Of a DNA stretch of 7,657 bases, positions 5,965 to 7,657 are shown one piece after another (within the stretch, counting starts at the first letter, position 1; each line of letters starts with the position of its first letter). Both the position numbers and the translations under genes were made by a program. The stretch comes from Actinobacteria bacterium UBA7422 (GTDB taxonomy: Bacteria; Actinomycetota; Actinomycetes; S36-B12). The notes beneath the pieces are model-generated. The model did no database searches. It was not told the DNA's origin and was given only the letters and a program-made list of their open reading frames with translations. Location: contig DKME01000094.1 of the NCBI GenBank assembly GCA_002469525.1, forward strand, positions 1 through 7,657, written 5' to 3'.

Positions 5965-6704
5965 GCATTACTGAGAACGGTTCAGATCTACTGGACCGGA
6001 TTGAGTCATTTGTTCCTCACACTGAGTTCACAATGAGCCCATTAGCTAGCGGATCCCTCGCTGAACTCCTGAACTGGTGGGGCCAACGTGGATCTAATTT
6101 TCAAGCGGACTCCATTGACATCAACATTGACACTGCTCCACATTATGAATTGGGTGTGCACCGCGTTGACGCAGCCGTTGATTCGGGTGCAACCCTGATC
6201 CATTTCACCAGCGATATTCACGTTGACCCGATCGTCACGAGGTCGATAATCGGGCTGCTCACCCGCAAAGACGCTTGGCAGGTCACCTTTGAAGGTGCAG
6301 GTGCAACAGATTCGCTGGTCATGACCCAACTGGCGGAAACGGTGACAATGATGCGCGCTCACCGTGAACAGCGAGGAAATGCACGCGCATTAGCTGACCT
6401 GGATCCCAGCGGCGTCATAGCGTTCTACACGGGTGCACTCCTTGCCGCGGCAGCTCGAAAAACTCCCGTGATTTTAGGCTCAACCCAGGAACTGGCAGCG
6501 GCTTTGATTGCCCACCGAATTTCCATGAAGGCAAGTAGCTGGTGGCGCAATGGGAGCACCTCCCCCGACCGAGCGGTCGGGCAAGCCATTGAACGGATGA
6601 GCATCCCGGCCGGCCTCCCATTGAACCTCAGTGAGGACCAAGGCATTGGCGCACAGATCAGTATTGAGTTACTCAACACCTTCACTGGTGGCCAAGACAG
6701 CTAA
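5961..6704 (+). CDS. Divergent, shortened CobT-like protein
   Basis: 247 residues from the GTG at 5961 (259 from the ATG at 5925), against about 350 for CobT. CobT is the cytosolic enzyme that moves phosphoribose from nicotinate mononucleotide to dimethylbenzimidazole for the lower ligand of B12. Compared with Salmonella CobT recalled from memory, SPLASGSLAEL (26-36) matches the N-terminal KPPGSLGRLE motif. GATLIHFTSDIHVDP (76-90) aligns without gaps to the strand carrying Glu174. Residues 148-185 (DPSGVIAFYTGALLAAAARK and on) match the glycine/alanine helix and the PVLLDG strand. Residues 199-241 match the C-terminus including LGEGSGA. Glu174 aligns to Ser84 (Asp85 next to it) and Glu317 to Gln227. 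About 100 residues with the ADHG motif, between the N-terminal motif and residue 70, are absent. The normal reaction is therefore unlikely. No frameshift is visible. It could be a pseudoenzyme, a ligand-binding helper or a decaying gene. It follows the S gene closely and is probably in the operon. Confidence 0.72.
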   Translation: MSITENGSDLLDRIESFVPHTEFTMSPLASGSLAELLNWWGQRGSNFQADSIDINIDTAPHYELGVHRVDAAVDSGATLIHFTSDIHVDPIVTRSIIGLLTRKDAWQVTFEGAGATDSLVMTQLAETVTMMRAHREQRGNARALADLDPSGVIAFYTGALLAAAARKTPVILGSTQELAAALIAHRISMKASSWWRNGSTSPDRAVGQAIERMSIPAGLPLNLSEDQGIGAQISIELLNTFTGGQDS

Positions 6705-6709
6705 GACGG

Positions 6710-7657
6710 TTAAGACTTGGGCGACGCCGAAATGAATGGCAGTGGAACTATTGCGCATTCAAGGGATTTCCCGCGAACGTCAATGAATACTGATTCGTTT
6801 TTTTTATAGTCTTTGTCAAGGAGTGCCAACGCGATTCCTTCTTTGAGCGTTGGTGAGAAAGTTCCACTGGTTATCTCACCAATCTTGTCCTGCAACTCAC
6901 TATCGCGATACACGTCCATGTGAGCTCGTGGAATTCCACGCCCGAGCGCTTTCAAGGCAACCCGCTTGCGTGCAACACCTTGGGCGCGCGCCGCCGACAG
7001 ACTGGCTTTGCCAGCAAAATCAGGTTTGTCCCAGCCAATTGCCCACGAAATTTTCGCCTCAAGCGGTGTGATTGTGGGGCTAATGTCTTGCCCGTGGAGC
7101 GGGTACCCCATTTCCGTTCGCAGAATATCCCGCGCACCCAAACCTGCCGGAATCCCATCAACTTCTTGAGCCGAAACAATTGCAAGATCCCACAGTTTCT
7201 GCAACACCTCGTTGGGGGCAACAAGTTCAAAACCGATCTCTCCGGTGTAACCGGTGCGACAAATAATCACAGCTTCACCGTCAACGTCTGACTGCAACCA
7301 GTTCATGTAATCACAATCCACCGGCAACCCCATGCGCCCAAGGACATTGGCGGAAAGCGGTCCTTGAATTGCGATGATGCCGTAGTCGTTGTGCAAGTTC
7401 TCAATGGCGATACTCGCTGGCAACGCCGAACGAAACCCTTCATAGACTTTCGCAGCATTCGTCGCATTTGGAATCACGAAAACATTGTCTTCACTGAATC
7501 TATACACGATGAAGTCGTCGATCACCCCGCCGTCTTCGTTACACAGCATCGAATACTGCGCTTGACCGTTGCCAATTTTGGCCAAGTCACTGGCAACAAT
7601 TGTGTTCAGAGCCGCAATGGCACCCGGACCGGTAATTCGGAGTTTGCCCATATGGGA
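6710..7657 (-). CDS. gcvT: Aminomethyltransferase, glycine cleavage T protein (5' truncated)
   Basis: T protein of the glycine cleavage system: it transfers the methylene group from the aminomethyl-lipoyl H protein to tetrahydrofolate and releases ammonia. The frame is open to the window edge, where the codons read Ser-His-Met-Gly-Lys. This fits the conserved DVSHMG motif, so the ATG at 7651 is internal and roughly 50 N-terminal residues lie outside. Counting that Met as 1: GGVIDDFIVYR (41-51) holds the aspartate pair that contacts folate, CRTGYTGEIGFE (131-142) and RDILRTEMGYPLHGQDI (174-190) are the folate-domain signatures, and GEITSGTFSPTL (258-269) is the C-terminal barrel motif. All are intact and the length fits a full enzyme of about 365 residues. 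It converges on the CobT-like gene, and its stop (6710-6712) is 5 nt from that gene's stop. Confidence 0.95.
   Translation of the reverse strand, partial: SHMGKLRITGPGAIAALNTIVASDLAKIGNGQAQYSMLCNEDGGVIDDFIVYRFSEDNVFVIPNATNAAKVYEGFRSALPASIAIENLHNDYGIIAIQGPLSANVLGRMGLPVDCDYMNWLQSDVDGEAVIICRTGYTGEIGFELVAPNEVLQKLWDLAIVSAQEVDGIPAGLGARDILRTEMGYPLHGQDISPTITPLEAKISWAIGWDKPDFAGKASLSAARAQGVARKRVALKALGRGIPRAHMDVYRDSELQDKIGEITSGTFSPTLKEGIALALLDKDYKKNESVFIDVRGKSLECAIVPLPFISASPKS

Noticed and set aside
6564..6581. Perfect 7-bp inverted repeat CCCGACC-GAGC-GGTCGGG
   Set aside because: It lies inside the CobT-like coding region and has no T-tract on either strand, so it is not a terminator. It encodes ordinary residues (SPDRAVG) and may be chance in GC-rich coding DNA.
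6690..6720. AAGAC repeated three times at 9-nt spacing between the convergent genes
   Set aside because: The copies are only 5 nt long, spread over two coding ends and a 5-nt gap. No hairpin or known site is formed.
1..7657. CRISPR arrays, insertion sequences, tRNA or rRNA genes, integrase sites
   Set aside because: No regularly spaced long repeats, terminal inverted repeats, transposase motifs or cloverleaf sequences were seen; the window is occupied by ordinary genes and one leader.

Overview
The window looks like an actinobacterial chromosome fragment of moderate GC, a little above 50% by eye. The evidence is the gene families: a secreted toroid protein, a membrane-anchored protein resembling the SCO2322 family of Streptomyces, and an ECF transporter with fused ATPases. 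A cobT-like gene converging on gcvT also fits, because cobT and gcvT lie close together in opposite orientation in Mycobacterium tuberculosis. I cannot name genus or species.

Layout: 1-60 may be the last codons of an upstream gene. A 70-residue conserved hypothetical protein lies at 104-316. The gene-free stretch 317-639 is a regulatory leader: a probable promoter (359-390), a cobalamin (B12) riboswitch aptamer (about 395-541), a GAAA-tetraloop hairpin (541-554) and a strong intrinsic terminator (559-587). This is the layout of a switch that ends transcription when B12 is bound.

Behind the switch is a tightly packed + strand operon: a secreted six-repeat alpha/alpha-toroid protein of transcobalamin-like architecture (640-1677), a secreted protein anchored by a C-terminal helix (1685-2389), the ECF T component (2386-3510), a double ABC ATPase (3507-5117) and an S component (5117-5920). 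The last four genes overlap one another by 1 to 4 nt. A short divergent CobT-like protein (5961-6704) follows. A 5'-truncated gcvT (6710-7657, minus strand) faces the operon with a 5-nt gap.

Reading: the operon is best explained as a B12-repressed uptake system for cobalamin or a corrinoid. The two extracytoplasmic proteins would capture the ligand, the S component would bind it in the membrane, and T plus the fused ATPases would drive import. The two points most worth following are the possible two-gene equivalent of transcobalamin, and the CobT-like protein. The latter keeps CobT's N-terminal motif and C-terminal fold signature but lacks about 100 internal residues and both catalytic glutamates, so it may be a repurposed or non-catalytic relative.
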